Source: Gemmatimonadota bacterium (GTDB taxonomy: Bacteria; Latescibacterota; UBA2968; UBA8231). Taken from it: 64,000 bases of DNA. Positions 50,014 through 58,647 of this stretch are shown piece after piece. The position numbers and the translations under genes were made by a program. The stretch covers positions 62,001-126,000 of the forward strand of contig JABHDC010000065.1 of NCBI GenBank assembly GCA_018673255.1. The letters are read 5' to 3'. The notes beneath the pieces were generated by a model. The model did no database searches and was not told where the DNA came from. It saw nothing but the letters and a program-made list of their open reading frames with translations. How positions within the stretch are numbered: the stretch's first letter is position 1; each line of letters begins with the position of its first letter.

Positions 50014-52182
50014 TTATCCGCCGCGGGTCTGCAGTGAATAGACCTCTTCGCCTATAGAGACATAGAGCGTCGACGCATCGGCCCCGCGCGAGACGGTGAG
50101 TGGGCGAATGCGATCCCACTCCAGTGGCACATCCGGGAAATCGACTATACCGAGGAGTCGACCAGCGGCTGAAAAGACCTGCAGGCCGTGGAAGGTACTC
50201 ACGAACAGTCTGCCTGTTGCATCGGCGAGCATTCCCTCGGGCGCCGCATTGTAGCTGCGCTGCAGATCCTGGCGACCATAACGACCATCGCCCCGGAACA
50301 ACTCGGCTACGGCACGACGATTTGATAGTTCACCTGTCGTGGCCGCATCGAAGGCCCATACGTTGAAGTCTGCATCGGCCACGGCATACAACGTGCCGCC
50401 ATCCGGACTCAGGCTCAGGCCGCGAGCATTTGGCAACAGGGCAACCTGAATTGGTGTATCGCCGATATCACTGATGTAGTACACACCGCTGCTGTCACCC
50501 TCACCGGCGCTGAAGTAGAGACCACCGGCGGGACGGCTCGCCAGGTGCCACGGTTGCCCGGGGTATTGGCTTGAATCGATGACACTGGCTTCGGCGATCT
50601 GGCCTTCTGAGTCGATGGCAACGATGGTGTTCGTCGTTCGATCGATCGCCCACAGTCCATCCGATCGAGGTGTCAGGACACTCAGTTCGAGTTCCTCGTT
50701 CAGTTCCAGTGTCTGGCCATCGGGATCGATCGCCAGCAGGCCCTTGGGATGAGCGGCGACATAGAGTCTACCCTCCGTCCAGGAGACACCGACGGCGGGT
50801 GTGGCTCGAGACATGCCATCCAGCGGTGACATCACTGCCTCATCGGCGCGCTCAACCACAGTTGCCGGGCGTTGATCGGGAACGATCTTGTGCAGTTCGG
50901 GCAGACGATCCAGCAGCAGATGTGACCAGGAGGTGCGTGGGAATCCGACACTCAACAGGATCACGTGCAGGGCCAGGAGACCGGCCACGGCCAGTCGAGG
51001 CCGAGCACGCAGCAGATACAGGCCGAGGAACACACTGCTTGCTGCGACCAGGACGTAGACGATGAGACCCTTCACCGGTGCTGGCAGATCGATGGTGAGC
51101 AAGAACAGCCGAGCCACGAGGATCAGGGGGTAGTGCAGCAGATAGGTCGGATAGGAAGCCTGCGCGAGTCGGGCACAGATCGCTGAAGGCTTATTCATGT
51201 AACGATGAGTGAGCCCAACCACGACAACGAGGAACCACAGACCAGAGATCGTCATCCAGAAGGATCCGAGGATGCCACCGACCCAGCGCGGGATGTCTTC
51301 GCCACCCCCTGTCGCGAAGAGCGTGAAACCGACAGCACCGAGGCAGACCAGGGCGCCGAGCAGCACGCCGAAACTCGCCCACCCCGGTGGACGCAGTCGC
51401 GTGAACCAACCATTGGTGCAGGCGTAGACGCCGAGACCGAAGTAGACGCCGTGGCTGATGAGGCTCTGCGGCTGCAGTTGGAAGATGCCAAGGAAGACGC
51501 CACCGGGCAGATCGAAGGCGTGGACGGGGATCTGAGCACCTGCCATGACCAAGGCTGCCACCAGCAGAGTCTTGCCGCTGACCCGCTCCTCAGAGAGTTC
51601 GTGGGATCCTTCACTCATCGACAGGGCTGATGGGTTCACCCACCGTCGCCATGCTGCCCGGACCACGACGAGGATCAGGAGGAATTCCAACAGTTCTGAC
51701 AGGAACCAGAAGTGCATGGGGTGAAACTGTGTGTTGGTCGTGAAGACGCTGTCCGACAACTCGAACAGAAAGCCATCGGCGAGCATCCCACCCCAGAAAC
51801 TCCAGTAGCTGTCTGTGGCCAGGCCCGCAAAGGACTGGCTGTAGTAGCCCATGTAGGGCATGAGGGGGCCAAGGAAGAACACGCACAGCAGGAAGGGGAT
51901 CCCGAGCCGATAGAGTTTGCCCCACACGAAACTCGCTGCCCCGCGTCGGATCAGTGAGGGGAGGGCAAAATACCCGGCCACGAAGAACAGCACACTCATA
52001 CCCGGGAGCGTGCCGACGATATCACGCAGAACGGACATGAAGCCGCCTGCCTGCGTCTCGTGGAAGTACTCCGCCATACCGCAATAGGCCGCCCCCGTGT
52101 GGAAGAGGACGACGCGTGCGATCATGATCCAGCGCAGATTGTCGAGAAAATACAGGCGAGGACGTTCGATCGGTGTCGACAT
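50014..52182 (-). CDS. Acyltransferase-3 membrane protein fused to an SMP-30-like propeller
   Basis: The 722-residue protein has about ten membrane helices typical of acyltransferase family 3 (RPRLYFLDNLRWIMIARVVLFH and SVLFFVAGYFALPSLIRRG, ending LHYPLILVARLF). After about residue 430 comes an extracytoplasmic domain with SMP-30/gluconolactonase-like blades (GLWAIDRTTN, GLSLSPDGGTLYAVAD, GMLADATGRLFVSTF). The fusion is unusual. The catalytic His (VLFHTGAA) is present in the first helix. The ATG at 52182 gives the family start. Confidence 0.85.
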   Translation of the reverse strand: MSTPIERPRLYFLDNLRWIMIARVVLFHTGAAYCGMAEYFHETQAGGFMSVLRDIVGTLPGMSVLFFVAGYFALPSLIRRGAASFVWGKLYRLGIPFLLCVFFLGPLMPYMGYYSQSFAGLATDSYWSFWGGMLADGFLFELSDSVFTTNTQFHPMHFWFLSELLEFLLILVVVRAAWRRWVNPSALSMSEGSHELSEERVSGKTLLVAALVMAGAQIPVHAFDLPGGVFLGIFQLQPQSLISHGVYFGLGVYACTNGWFTRLRPPGWASFGVLLGALVCLGAVGFTLFATGGGEDIPRWVGGILGSFWMTISGLWFLVVVVGLTHRYMNKPSAICARLAQASYPTYLLHYPLILVARLFLLTIDLPAPVKGLIVYVLVAASSVFLGLYLLRARPRLAVAGLLALHVILLSVGFPRTSWSHLLLDRLPELHKIVPDQRPATVVERADEAVMSPLDGMSRATPAVGVSWTEGRLYVAAHPKGLLAIDPDGQTLELNEELELSVLTPRSDGLWAIDRTTNTIVAIDSEGQIAEASVIDSSQYPGQPWHLASRPAGGLYFSAGEGDSSGVYYISDIGDTPIQVALLPNARGLSLSPDGGTLYAVADADFNVWAFDAATTGELSNRRAVAELFRGDGRYGRQDLQRSYNAAPEGMLADATGRLFVSTFHGLQVFSAAGRLLGIVDFPDVPLEWDRIRPLTVSRGADASTLYVSIGEEVYSLQTRGG

Positions 52183-52264
52183 CTGAATTCCAGGTCTTGT
52201 GGCAAGTCTGTCGGATTCACGGTGAAGCTTGGCCCACCCGGGTGGCACATGCAAGGCTGTTTTT

Positions 52265-53038
52265 CTAGTGTCGTGATTCGGCCTTCATTTCGGGCTGGAT
52301 TCGATACCAGTATCTGTAGGTCTCAGTGAATCCGAGACGAGCCTGCAGCCGCTGGGCCGTGCCGTTGTCTGCCATCACCTGCAGATAGGCCCTGCGGGCG
52401 CCCTGTGCATGACCCCACGCCAGACGGGCGTCGGCCAGGGCGCGATCATACCCACAGCGGCGATGGTCGGAATGCACGGCCAGATCGAACAACCCCACCC
52501 AGTCGTCACTGACCACTGCGCGCGCACTGCCGATCTCCTGCACCGCTGGATCGATACGGGCGAAGGCAGCTGGCGTGATGATCGCCTGCAGCAGGCGACG
52601 CAGGATTCCGAACTGTTCGGTCCGCGGTGACAGCGACCGCCACGTGTCGAGCCAGGCTGCATCCGGTTCGCTGCTCAGGTTGACGCCATCGGGCATGGCC
52701 GGTGCCTGAGCCAGGTCTCGTGTCAGCACCAGGGTCTCGGCGTCACGACTGTAACCTCGCCGCTCAAGTTCAGCATCCAGACCGGCCGGTTCGCTGGCCT
52801 GGGTGAGCTTGAAGATGCAAGGCAGGTCTTCAGCCGAATACAACCCCTCAGCGGCAGTGATCTTGGCCGTGAGCGGCAGCCTGCACGGGCCCAGAGGCAT
52901 GACGCAATTGGCGCGGCGGCTGTAGCCCTCTGAACGACGCAGTAGCCAACCGTCCTGTGTGTCAGTGATCAGCGCGGGAAGACCATCGAGCCCGGCCTTC
53001 TCTAGCTGCTGGATGAGATCGATGTTCACCTCACTCAA
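52265..53038 (-). CDS. GNAT-family acetyltransferase
   Basis: The 257-residue protein contains an N-terminal region (GWLLRRSEGYSRRANCVMPLG) and a C-terminal GNAT domain with IGSARAVVSDDWVGLFDLAV, HRRCGYDRALADARLAW and ARLGFTETYRYWYRI, where RRCGYDRAL occupies the acetyl-CoA pyrophosphate loop. It overlaps the methyltransferase stop by 8 bases. Confidence 0.85.
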   Translation of the reverse strand: MSEVNIDLIQQLEKAGLDGLPALITDTQDGWLLRRSEGYSRRANCVMPLGPCRLPLTAKITAAEGLYSAEDLPCIFKLTQASEPAGLDAELERRGYSRDAETLVLTRDLAQAPAMPDGVNLSSEPDAAWLDTWRSLSPRTEQFGILRRLLQAIITPAAFARIDPAVQEIGSARAVVSDDWVGLFDLAVHSDHRRCGYDRALADARLAWGHAQGARRAYLQVMADNGTAQRLQARLGFTETYRYWYRIQPEMKAESRH

Positions 53039-53825
53039 TCGCCTGTGCTCCTCGCGCTGTTCGCCCCGGTCGTACGGGACCCCTCACAAGCCAGTCCCAG
53101 GGGCCGGGTGACACCAACCAGGACGGCGGATGATCGATCTCCTCAGCCCATGGGAACTCGACTCGTTCGATCTGCTCCACTTCGATGCCATGATCATTGA
53201 GAAGCTGGGCGATTTCATCCTGCAGGAAGTGCTTCGTTGGTGTGCCGCCCACGTTGATGATACCGTCGGTCATGGAGAGAATCTCCGAGCCAGCCTGACG
53301 ATCCAGGGTGCTTCGTGCTTGCGCAGCGCTTCGACCGTCGCGCTGATGGCAGCGGGAGAGTGTCTGGTAGGTGCGCAGGGCGGATTCGTAGGATGGCACC
53401 ACGACCACGAGATGACCACCTGATCTGACACTGCTGCAGATGTGGTCGGCCATCCGTCGGCGGACAGAATCCGATTCGTGGATCAGAACGTTGGCACAGA
53501 AACCGACATCTGCCCGTGGCCAGGCTGGATCGGGTGGCCGCCGGAGGTCCCGGCGTTCGTAACGGATGTCGAGGCCCTCACTCAGTCTGCGGGCTTCGGT
53601 CAGGAGCTGGGTGGCGAAGTCGACGCCCAGTGTGTCGCCGAAGTAGGGGGAGATCATCCGCGTCACAGCACCGGGACCACAGCCGAAATCGATGGCCAGC
53701 TTGTCACGCCCTCGCAGACGCCTTGCGGTTGCCTGGATGACACCATGGATGTCACACTGAGAGATCTGCAAGACCTGATCATCGAAGCCTGCAGCCAGCT
53801 GGTTCCAATAGGTGACGGTTCCCAT
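53031..53825 (-). CDS. Class I SAM-dependent methyltransferase
   Basis: The 264-residue protein has motif I AIDFGCGPGAVTRMI, TLGVDFATQLLTEAR and the later ADVGFCANVLIHESD block. The start ATG at 53825 is chosen because the long frame to 54692 is antisense to the oxidoreductase. Substrate unknown. It is coupled to the GNAT gene and divergent from the Gfo/Idh gene. Confidence 0.82.
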   Translation of the reverse strand: MGTVTYWNQLAAGFDDQVLQISQCDIHGVIQATARRLRGRDKLAIDFGCGPGAVTRMISPYFGDTLGVDFATQLLTEARRLSEGLDIRYERRDLRRPPDPAWPRADVGFCANVLIHESDSVRRRMADHICSSVRSGGHLVVVVPSYESALRTYQTLSRCHQRDGRSAAQARSTLDRQAGSEILSMTDGIINVGGTPTKHFLQDEIAQLLNDHGIEVEQIERVEFPWAEEIDHPPSWLVSPGPWDWLVRGPVRPGRTARGAQAIE

Positions 53826-53946
53826 GCTCAGATCTCGACCCCGACGACGTGCTGGAAGACGGTGCTGATATATCCGCGAAGTTGGCAAGGTAGCGGTCCC
53901 ACGTGGACCATGTCGAGGCAAACCCGCAGATGAACAGGTGACCTGA

Positions 53947-53978
53947 TTGACAGCTTTCGGGCATTGTGGGAGGTTACT
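53947..53978 (+). promoter_or_regulatory. Weak candidate promoter for the Gfo/Idh gene
   Basis: TTGACA at 53947-53952 is a perfect -35 box, with GTTACT at 53973-53978 as the nearest -10, but the 20-base spacer is too long for good sigma-70 activity. Confidence 0.3.
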
Positions 53979-54029
53979 CGGCGAAGAGCCGTCTGGACGG
54001 CTAACCCTCGAAAAAAACAAGGAGTTGTC

Positions 54030-55046
54030 ATGGCAGTCCGTAAGCAGATCCGATGCGGTGTTGTCGGTTATGGGGGCGCTTTCAACATGGGGCGCGCGCA
54101 CCTGTCCTCGATGGCCAAGAATCCCAATATGGTGGCCGCAGCCGTCTGTGAATTGGATGCATCCCGCCGCGCGATTGCGGAAGAGGAATTCCCCGGGATC
54201 GAGACCTACGCCCGCGTCGGTGACATGCTGCGCCAGGCAGATCTCGATATGGTGGCGATCATCACGCCCCACAATACCCACGCCAAGCTCGCCATCCAGT
54301 GTCTGGACGCGAAAGTTGCCGTCGTGTGTGAGAAGCCGATGGCGATCACCTCGAAGGAGGTAAAGGCCATGATCGCGACGGCCAAGCGCCGCCGCGTCAT
54401 GCTGTCCACCTTCCACAATCGCCGCTGGGATGGCGACTTTATGCTCCTTCGTGATCTGATCCGCAAAGAGAAGATCATTGGCAAGGTTTTCCGGATCGAA
54501 GCCGGGTTTGGTGGCTATGGCAAGGCACGGGAATGGTGGAGGGCGAACAAGGCCGTCTCCGGTGGCGCGATTTACGACTGGGGTGCCCACTTCACGGACT
54601 GGATCCTCAATCTTGTCACCGATGACATCGACTGGGTGAGTGGATTCCAGGTGAAGAATCGTGAGTGGAATGACTACACCAACGAGGACCACTCAGAATA
54701 CACGATCAAATTCAAGGGCAATTGTGTCGCCAATTTGATGATCAGCAATCTGGCCCTTTCGAGTCGCCCGAAGTGGCGAATTCTCGGCGACCAGGGCTCG
54801 ATCGAACACATCGATGGTCAGGATTTCCTGGTGAAATCGATCGTCAATGGTCGACAGATGCAGACGACGGTCAGCGCCTATGATTCCAGCTGGGATGCGT
54901 ACTACGAGAATGTCTACCGTCATATGCAGGGCCGGGCGAAGCTCGTGATCACACCCGAGTCTGCGGCGCGAGTCATCGGTGTCCTGGAAGCGGCCAATCT
55001 CTCGGCGGGCAAGGGTTCGGCGCCGGTGAAACCGGCCTTCAAGTAG
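54030..55046 (+). CDS. Gfo/Idh/MocA-family oxidoreductase
   Basis: The 338-residue NAD(P)-dependent enzyme has the Rossmann motif CGVVGYGGAFNMGRAHL, the conserved EKPMAI (VVCEKPMAIT), and a catalytic region GGAIYDWGAHFTDWIL with the histidine. Family members oxidise sugars or inositol-like polyols. The ATG at 54030 has AAGGAG 5 bases upstream; the frame is open earlier but without a convincing start. Confidence 0.93.
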   Translation: MAVRKQIRCGVVGYGGAFNMGRAHLSSMAKNPNMVAAAVCELDASRRAIAEEEFPGIETYARVGDMLRQADLDMVAIITPHNTHAKLAIQCLDAKVAVVCEKPMAITSKEVKAMIATAKRRRVMLSTFHNRRWDGDFMLLRDLIRKEKIIGKVFRIEAGFGGYGKAREWWRANKAVSGGAIYDWGAHFTDWILNLVTDDIDWVSGFQVKNREWNDYTNEDHSEYTIKFKGNCVANLMISNLALSSRPKWRILGDQGSIEHIDGQDFLVKSIVNGRQMQTTVSAYDSSWDAYYENVYRHMQGRAKLVITPESAARVIGVLEAANLSAGKGSAPVKPAFK

Positions 55047-55068
55047 GGGAAGGCTCACTGTCGACGAC

Positions 55069-55473
55069 ATGATGACATCACCGCTCGAGACGCTGACCCG
55101 CGAGCAGGCTCAGGCAGTGGCGGCACTGATCGCCATGGGTGCCCAGGGCGGCGTCACCGTTCTTGGTTTGTCCGGCGTGAGAAGAACCCGTGAGGTGCGC
55201 GTCGTATTCCTCGACGTGACCGTGTCCCAGAACACGCAGCAGGAGCTTGGCAAACGGACTCGAAGTGGGTGTCGCGTCTTCCTGGTGGATGGACTGGAAG
55301 TGATTACCTCCAGAATGGGACGCGAAGATGCCCGAGTGCTGGCTGTGAAACCGGGGCCTCTGGCAGACGGCGTCATGGCAAAACTGCCGTTGGCGTCCCC
55401 ATCGCCAGTGTCCCCATCGGATGACGATGATGACGATGATGAGGATGAGGATGACGATGATTCTGCTGTCTGA
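55069..55473 (+). CDS. Small L7Ae-fold-like protein with a poly-acidic tail
   Basis: The 134-residue protein reads like a bacterial L7Ae/YlxQ-type RNA-binding fold: ALIAMGAQGGVTVLGLSGVR, a VRVVFLDVTVSQNTQQEL strand and helix, VFLVDGLEVI and DARVLAVKPGPLADGV. It ends in an acidic tail of D/E repeats (DDDDDDDEDEDDDD) encoded by a GAT/GAC/GAG run. The similarity is by eye and needs structure prediction. It lies between the Gfo/Idh and creatininase genes on one likely transcript. Confidence 0.62.
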   Translation: MMTSPLETLTREQAQAVAALIAMGAQGGVTVLGLSGVRRTREVRVVFLDVTVSQNTQQELGKRTRSGCRVFLVDGLEVITSRMGREDARVLAVKPGPLADGVMAKLPLASPSPVSPSDDDDDDDEDEDDDDSAV

Positions 55474-55498
55474 CGCCTTAACCATTTGGGAGTAGCGG

Positions 55499-56245
55499 AT
55501 GTTACTGACTGAAATGACCTCACCGGAGATCGCCGCCCTGCCACGCGATACGGTCGTACTGATTCCGGTGGCTTCCTGTGAGCAGCACTCGCTGCACTTG
55601 CCCGTCTGGACGGACAGCTTCATCGGTCAGGAAGTCGCGCGGCGCGTGCACGAGAAGGTTCCGGGCGATGTCCTGGTACTGCCCGTGCAGTGGCTGGGTT
55701 ATTCGCAGCATCACAGCCGGTATCCTGGCACGGTCAGCGCCATATCCGCGACCCATCTGGATCTGATGCTGGACATGGTGGATTCCATGGTGCGTCACGG
55801 GTTCCGCAAGATCCTCCTGCAGAATTCCCACGGTGGGAATGGGGCAGGGATCCAGGTGTTGTTGCAGCGACTGATGGAGAAGTACCAGAAGGACGAAGCA
55901 GAATTCTACACCCGTTGGGCATGGGCCGGTGGCGAGGCGCTCAACGAGATTCGTTCGTTGGGCAATGGAGGCTCCGGACACGCGGGGGAGACAGAGACGG
56001 CCATGATGCTGGCCATCCGGCCCGATCTGGTCCGTACCGATCAACTCGATGCAGATACTGAACGGGACGGCATGCGGGTGCCCGGTGTCTCTGGTTACCA
56101 CCGATTCGATCAGCGGACCGTCCATGGCGGCGTCGGTGATCCACGACCGGCCACGGCCGAAATGGGTGAAAGACTGCTGGAGGCATCAGCCGCCGAGGTC
56201 GCCCGCGATGTGGTGGCGATCCGCCAGCTGAACCCATTTGGCTGA
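55499..56245 (+). CDS. Creatininase-family metal-dependent amidohydrolase
   Basis: The 248-residue protein keeps the family's metal-binding motifs: VASCEQHSLHLPVWTD (E, H, D), NSHGGNGAG and GSGHAGETETA. Family members hydrolyse cyclic amides such as creatinine or act in riboflavin/F420 and mycofactocin pathways. It is the last gene before a terminator at 56336-56363, so it likely ends the Gfo/Idh operon. Confidence 0.9.
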   Translation: MLLTEMTSPEIAALPRDTVVLIPVASCEQHSLHLPVWTDSFIGQEVARRVHEKVPGDVLVLPVQWLGYSQHHSRYPGTVSAISATHLDLMLDMVDSMVRHGFRKILLQNSHGGNGAGIQVLLQRLMEKYQKDEAEFYTRWAWAGGEALNEIRSLGNGGSGHAGETETAMMLAIRPDLVRTDQLDADTERDGMRVPGVSGYHRFDQRTVHGGVGDPRPATAEMGERLLEASAAEVARDVVAIRQLNPFG

Positions 56246-56335
56246 TCTGGCTGTGATACCGTTTTGATTGACCCCGTTCGAGGCGCCGGATAGTTTTTTC
56301 GCGCCAGACGGAAAGCAGAGCGGTCGAGTGTAAAT

Positions 56336-56363
56336 GGCCGCAGGGCTTGCGTGCCCTGCGGCC
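56336..56363 (+). terminator. Hairpin terminator after the creatininase gene
   Basis: GGCCGCAGGGC (56336-56346) pairs perfectly over 11 bp with 56353-56363 around a 6-base loop and is followed by TTCCTTC. It separates the creatininase transcript from the ABC exporter operon. Confidence 0.7.
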
Positions 56364-56384
56364 TTCCTTCATACGGGGTGTTTC

Positions 56385-58643
56385 TTGTCACAGGTCGTCG
56401 ATCCACCTGTAGTGCCACGACTGCTGGAGAGTGCACCACCCGAAGTCTCGCAGGCTATCGATGACCTGCTGGAAGACGGGGAGGATGTGCTTGTCCGTGT
56501 CGACACTGACCTGACGGGCGAGTTGCGCTACGGTCGACGATGGGTCGTGGTCACCGATCGGCGGATCCTGGTCCTGTCGGTGATCGGCGACCTGATGGCG
56601 ACCAGTGGCATCGATGAACTGGCGATCGTGAGGGCAGATTCTCTGGTCGGTGGCGGTCAGCTCTCGATCGAACGTAAGGACGCACCCAGTATCCACGTCG
56701 CCTTCAGCAGCACCGAAGCGGTGAAGTTCTCCGAGGTTGCGCGTGGGCTCGAGCAGCTGCGCAAGGAGGAGACCTTCCTCATCCGCTCCACGCTGGATCG
56801 TTTGCGGTGCGAGCGGTGCGGGCGTCTGCTCCCGGAGAAGAACGGGCTGTGTCCTGCCTGTGTTCGCCGGTGGGCGACACTGGGGCGCATCATGGGGTAC
56901 ATGCGGCCCCATCGCGCTCGTGCGGTGACGCTGGCCGTGGCTTCTGTGGCAACGACCATTGCCGAGCTGGCACCGCCTCTGGTGACGCGACGACTGGTCG
57001 ACGAGGTACTCCAACCCATCGCAGTTCCCATTCCGCCCGTCGAAGAGCGTCTGACTCTCCTCGGGATGCTCGTGCTGATGCTGGTTGGCGCGCGAATGTT
57101 CAGCTGGACAGCTGAACTGGTCCATGGTTGGACCAATACCTGGCTCAGCGCGCGCATCACGGCAGAGATCAGGGCGCAGCTGTACCGACGACTCGAGATG
57201 TTGTCGCTGCAATTCTACGACAAGCGCTCGACGGGATCGCTGATTTCTCGGGTGTCGCGCGACGCAGGGATGCTGCAGGAATTCCTCATCGATGGCTTGC
57301 CGTATGTGATCATCAACGCGCTCATGATCGTCGGCATCCTCGGCATCATGCTGTTCACCAGCTGGAAGGTGACGATCCTGATCCTCATCCCCGTGCCGCT
57401 CATGGGGCTGTGGAGCTGGTTGTTCTGGAAACGCATGCGACGCCTGTTCCACAAGTACTTCCAGGGATGGTCCAAGCTCAGTACACGCCTGAATGAGTCT
57501 CTCAATGGCATCCGTGTCGTCAAGGCATTCGCGCAGGAGCAGCGTGAGATCGACGCCTTCGATCGCACCAATGACGAGTTGGGCGAGGTGTCCGTCCGGA
57601 CGTCGAAAAATTGGAATGTCATGTGGGCGACCATGTCCGTGATCAGTGGCAGCGGGATGCTGATCATCTGGTACTATGGCGGGCGCGAGGTCCTCGGAGA
57701 TCGACTGACCCTCGGCGACCTGATGGTCCTGTATTCGTTCATGTGGATGGTCTATGGCCCCTTGGAGTGGTTCTCGGAGGTCAACACGTGGATGACCCGA
57801 GCCTTCGCCGGCGCCGAACGCATCTTTGAGGTCATCGATACGCCACCCGAAGCCTACAATGACCCCGAGGCGGTGGCGATACCGCGAATCGAGGGGGCCG
57901 TTCGATTTTCCGAGGTGACTTTCGGTTACGACAAGAGCAAACCCGTCCTCCACAACATTGATCTGGATGTGCGCCCTGGGGAGATGATCGGGCTCGTCGG
58001 CAAGAGCGGGGTGGGAAAGACGACGACGGTCAATCTCATCTGCCGGTTCTACGATGTCGATCACGGCGGTATCCAGATCGACGGCATGGACATCCGGAAG
58101 ATTCGTCTGGAAGATCTGCGGCGGCAGATTGGCATCGTTCCGCAGGAGCCGGTCCTGTTCTCGGGATCGATCGCCGACAACATCTGTTATGCCCGGCCTG
58201 ATGCATCTCTGGAAGAGATCATGGCGGCGGCACGGGCGGCCAATGCGCATAAGTTCATCCTCGCCAAAGGGGATGGGTACGACACGCGGATCGGCGAGCG
58301 GGGGGTGGGGCTGTCCGGCGGTGAACGCCAGCGCATCGCCATTGCCCGCGCCATTCTCCACAATCCGCGGGTCCTCATTCTGGATGAGGCAACCTCATCG
58401 GTGGATGTGGAAACCGAGAAACAGATCCAGGAGTCGATCGGACGCCTGGTGGCAGGGCGCACAACCTTCGCGATCGCCCATCGTCTCTCGACGCTGCGCA
58501 ATGCAGACCGCCTCGTTGTGCTGAGCAATGGCCGGGTCATGGAGGTCGGTTCCCACGAAGAGCTTCTGGCAGCGGATGGACACTTTGCCGAACTGGTGCG
58601 CCTGCAGCAGGAAGTGGCGCAGATCATCGCGGTGAAGGAATAG
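56385..58643 (+). CDS. ABC exporter half-transporter with N-terminal zinc ribbon (first of pair)
   Basis: The protein has a soluble N-terminal domain of about 130 residues (ELRYGRRWVVVTDRRILVLSV), then a zinc ribbon (C142, C145, C156, C159), six membrane helices and a nucleotide-binding domain with Walker A GKSGVGKTT, signature LSGGERQR, Walker B RVLILDEATSS and the switch His in IAHRLST. The start is uncertain: the TTG at 56385 lies just past the terminator, while the ATG at 56334 would make the hairpin part of the gene. It forms the first half of a probable heterodimer with the next gene. The substrate is unknown. Confidence 0.85.
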   Translation: MSQVVDPPVVPRLLESAPPEVSQAIDDLLEDGEDVLVRVDTDLTGELRYGRRWVVVTDRRILVLSVIGDLMATSGIDELAIVRADSLVGGGQLSIERKDAPSIHVAFSSTEAVKFSEVARGLEQLRKEETFLIRSTLDRLRCERCGRLLPEKNGLCPACVRRWATLGRIMGYMRPHRARAVTLAVASVATTIAELAPPLVTRRLVDEVLQPIAVPIPPVEERLTLLGMLVLMLVGARMFSWTAELVHGWTNTWLSARITAEIRAQLYRRLEMLSLQFYDKRSTGSLISRVSRDAGMLQEFLIDGLPYVIINALMIVGILGIMLFTSWKVTILILIPVPLMGLWSWLFWKRMRRLFHKYFQGWSKLSTRLNESLNGIRVVKAFAQEQREIDAFDRTNDELGEVSVRTSKNWNVMWATMSVISGSGMLIIWYYGGREVLGDRLTLGDLMVLYSFMWMVYGPLEWFSEVNTWMTRAFAGAERIFEVIDTPPEAYNDPEAVAIPRIEGAVRFSEVTFGYDKSKPVLHNIDLDVRPGEMIGLVGKSGVGKTTTVNLICRFYDVDHGGIQIDGMDIRKIRLEDLRRQIGIVPQEPVLFSGSIADNICYARPDASLEEIMAAARAANAHKFILAKGDGYDTRIGERGVGLSGGERQRIAIARAILHNPRVLILDEATSSVDVETEKQIQESIGRLVAGRTTFAIAHRLSTLRNADRLVVLSNGRVMEVGSHEELLAADGHFAELVRLQQEVAQIIAVKE

Positions 58644-58647
58644 GCTG

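Noticed and set aside
56388..58361. Long minus-strand open frame (657 codons)
   Set aside because: It lies opposite the first ABC exporter and its sequence is His/Arg/Gln/Asp-rich, as expected of a GC-rich shadow frame.
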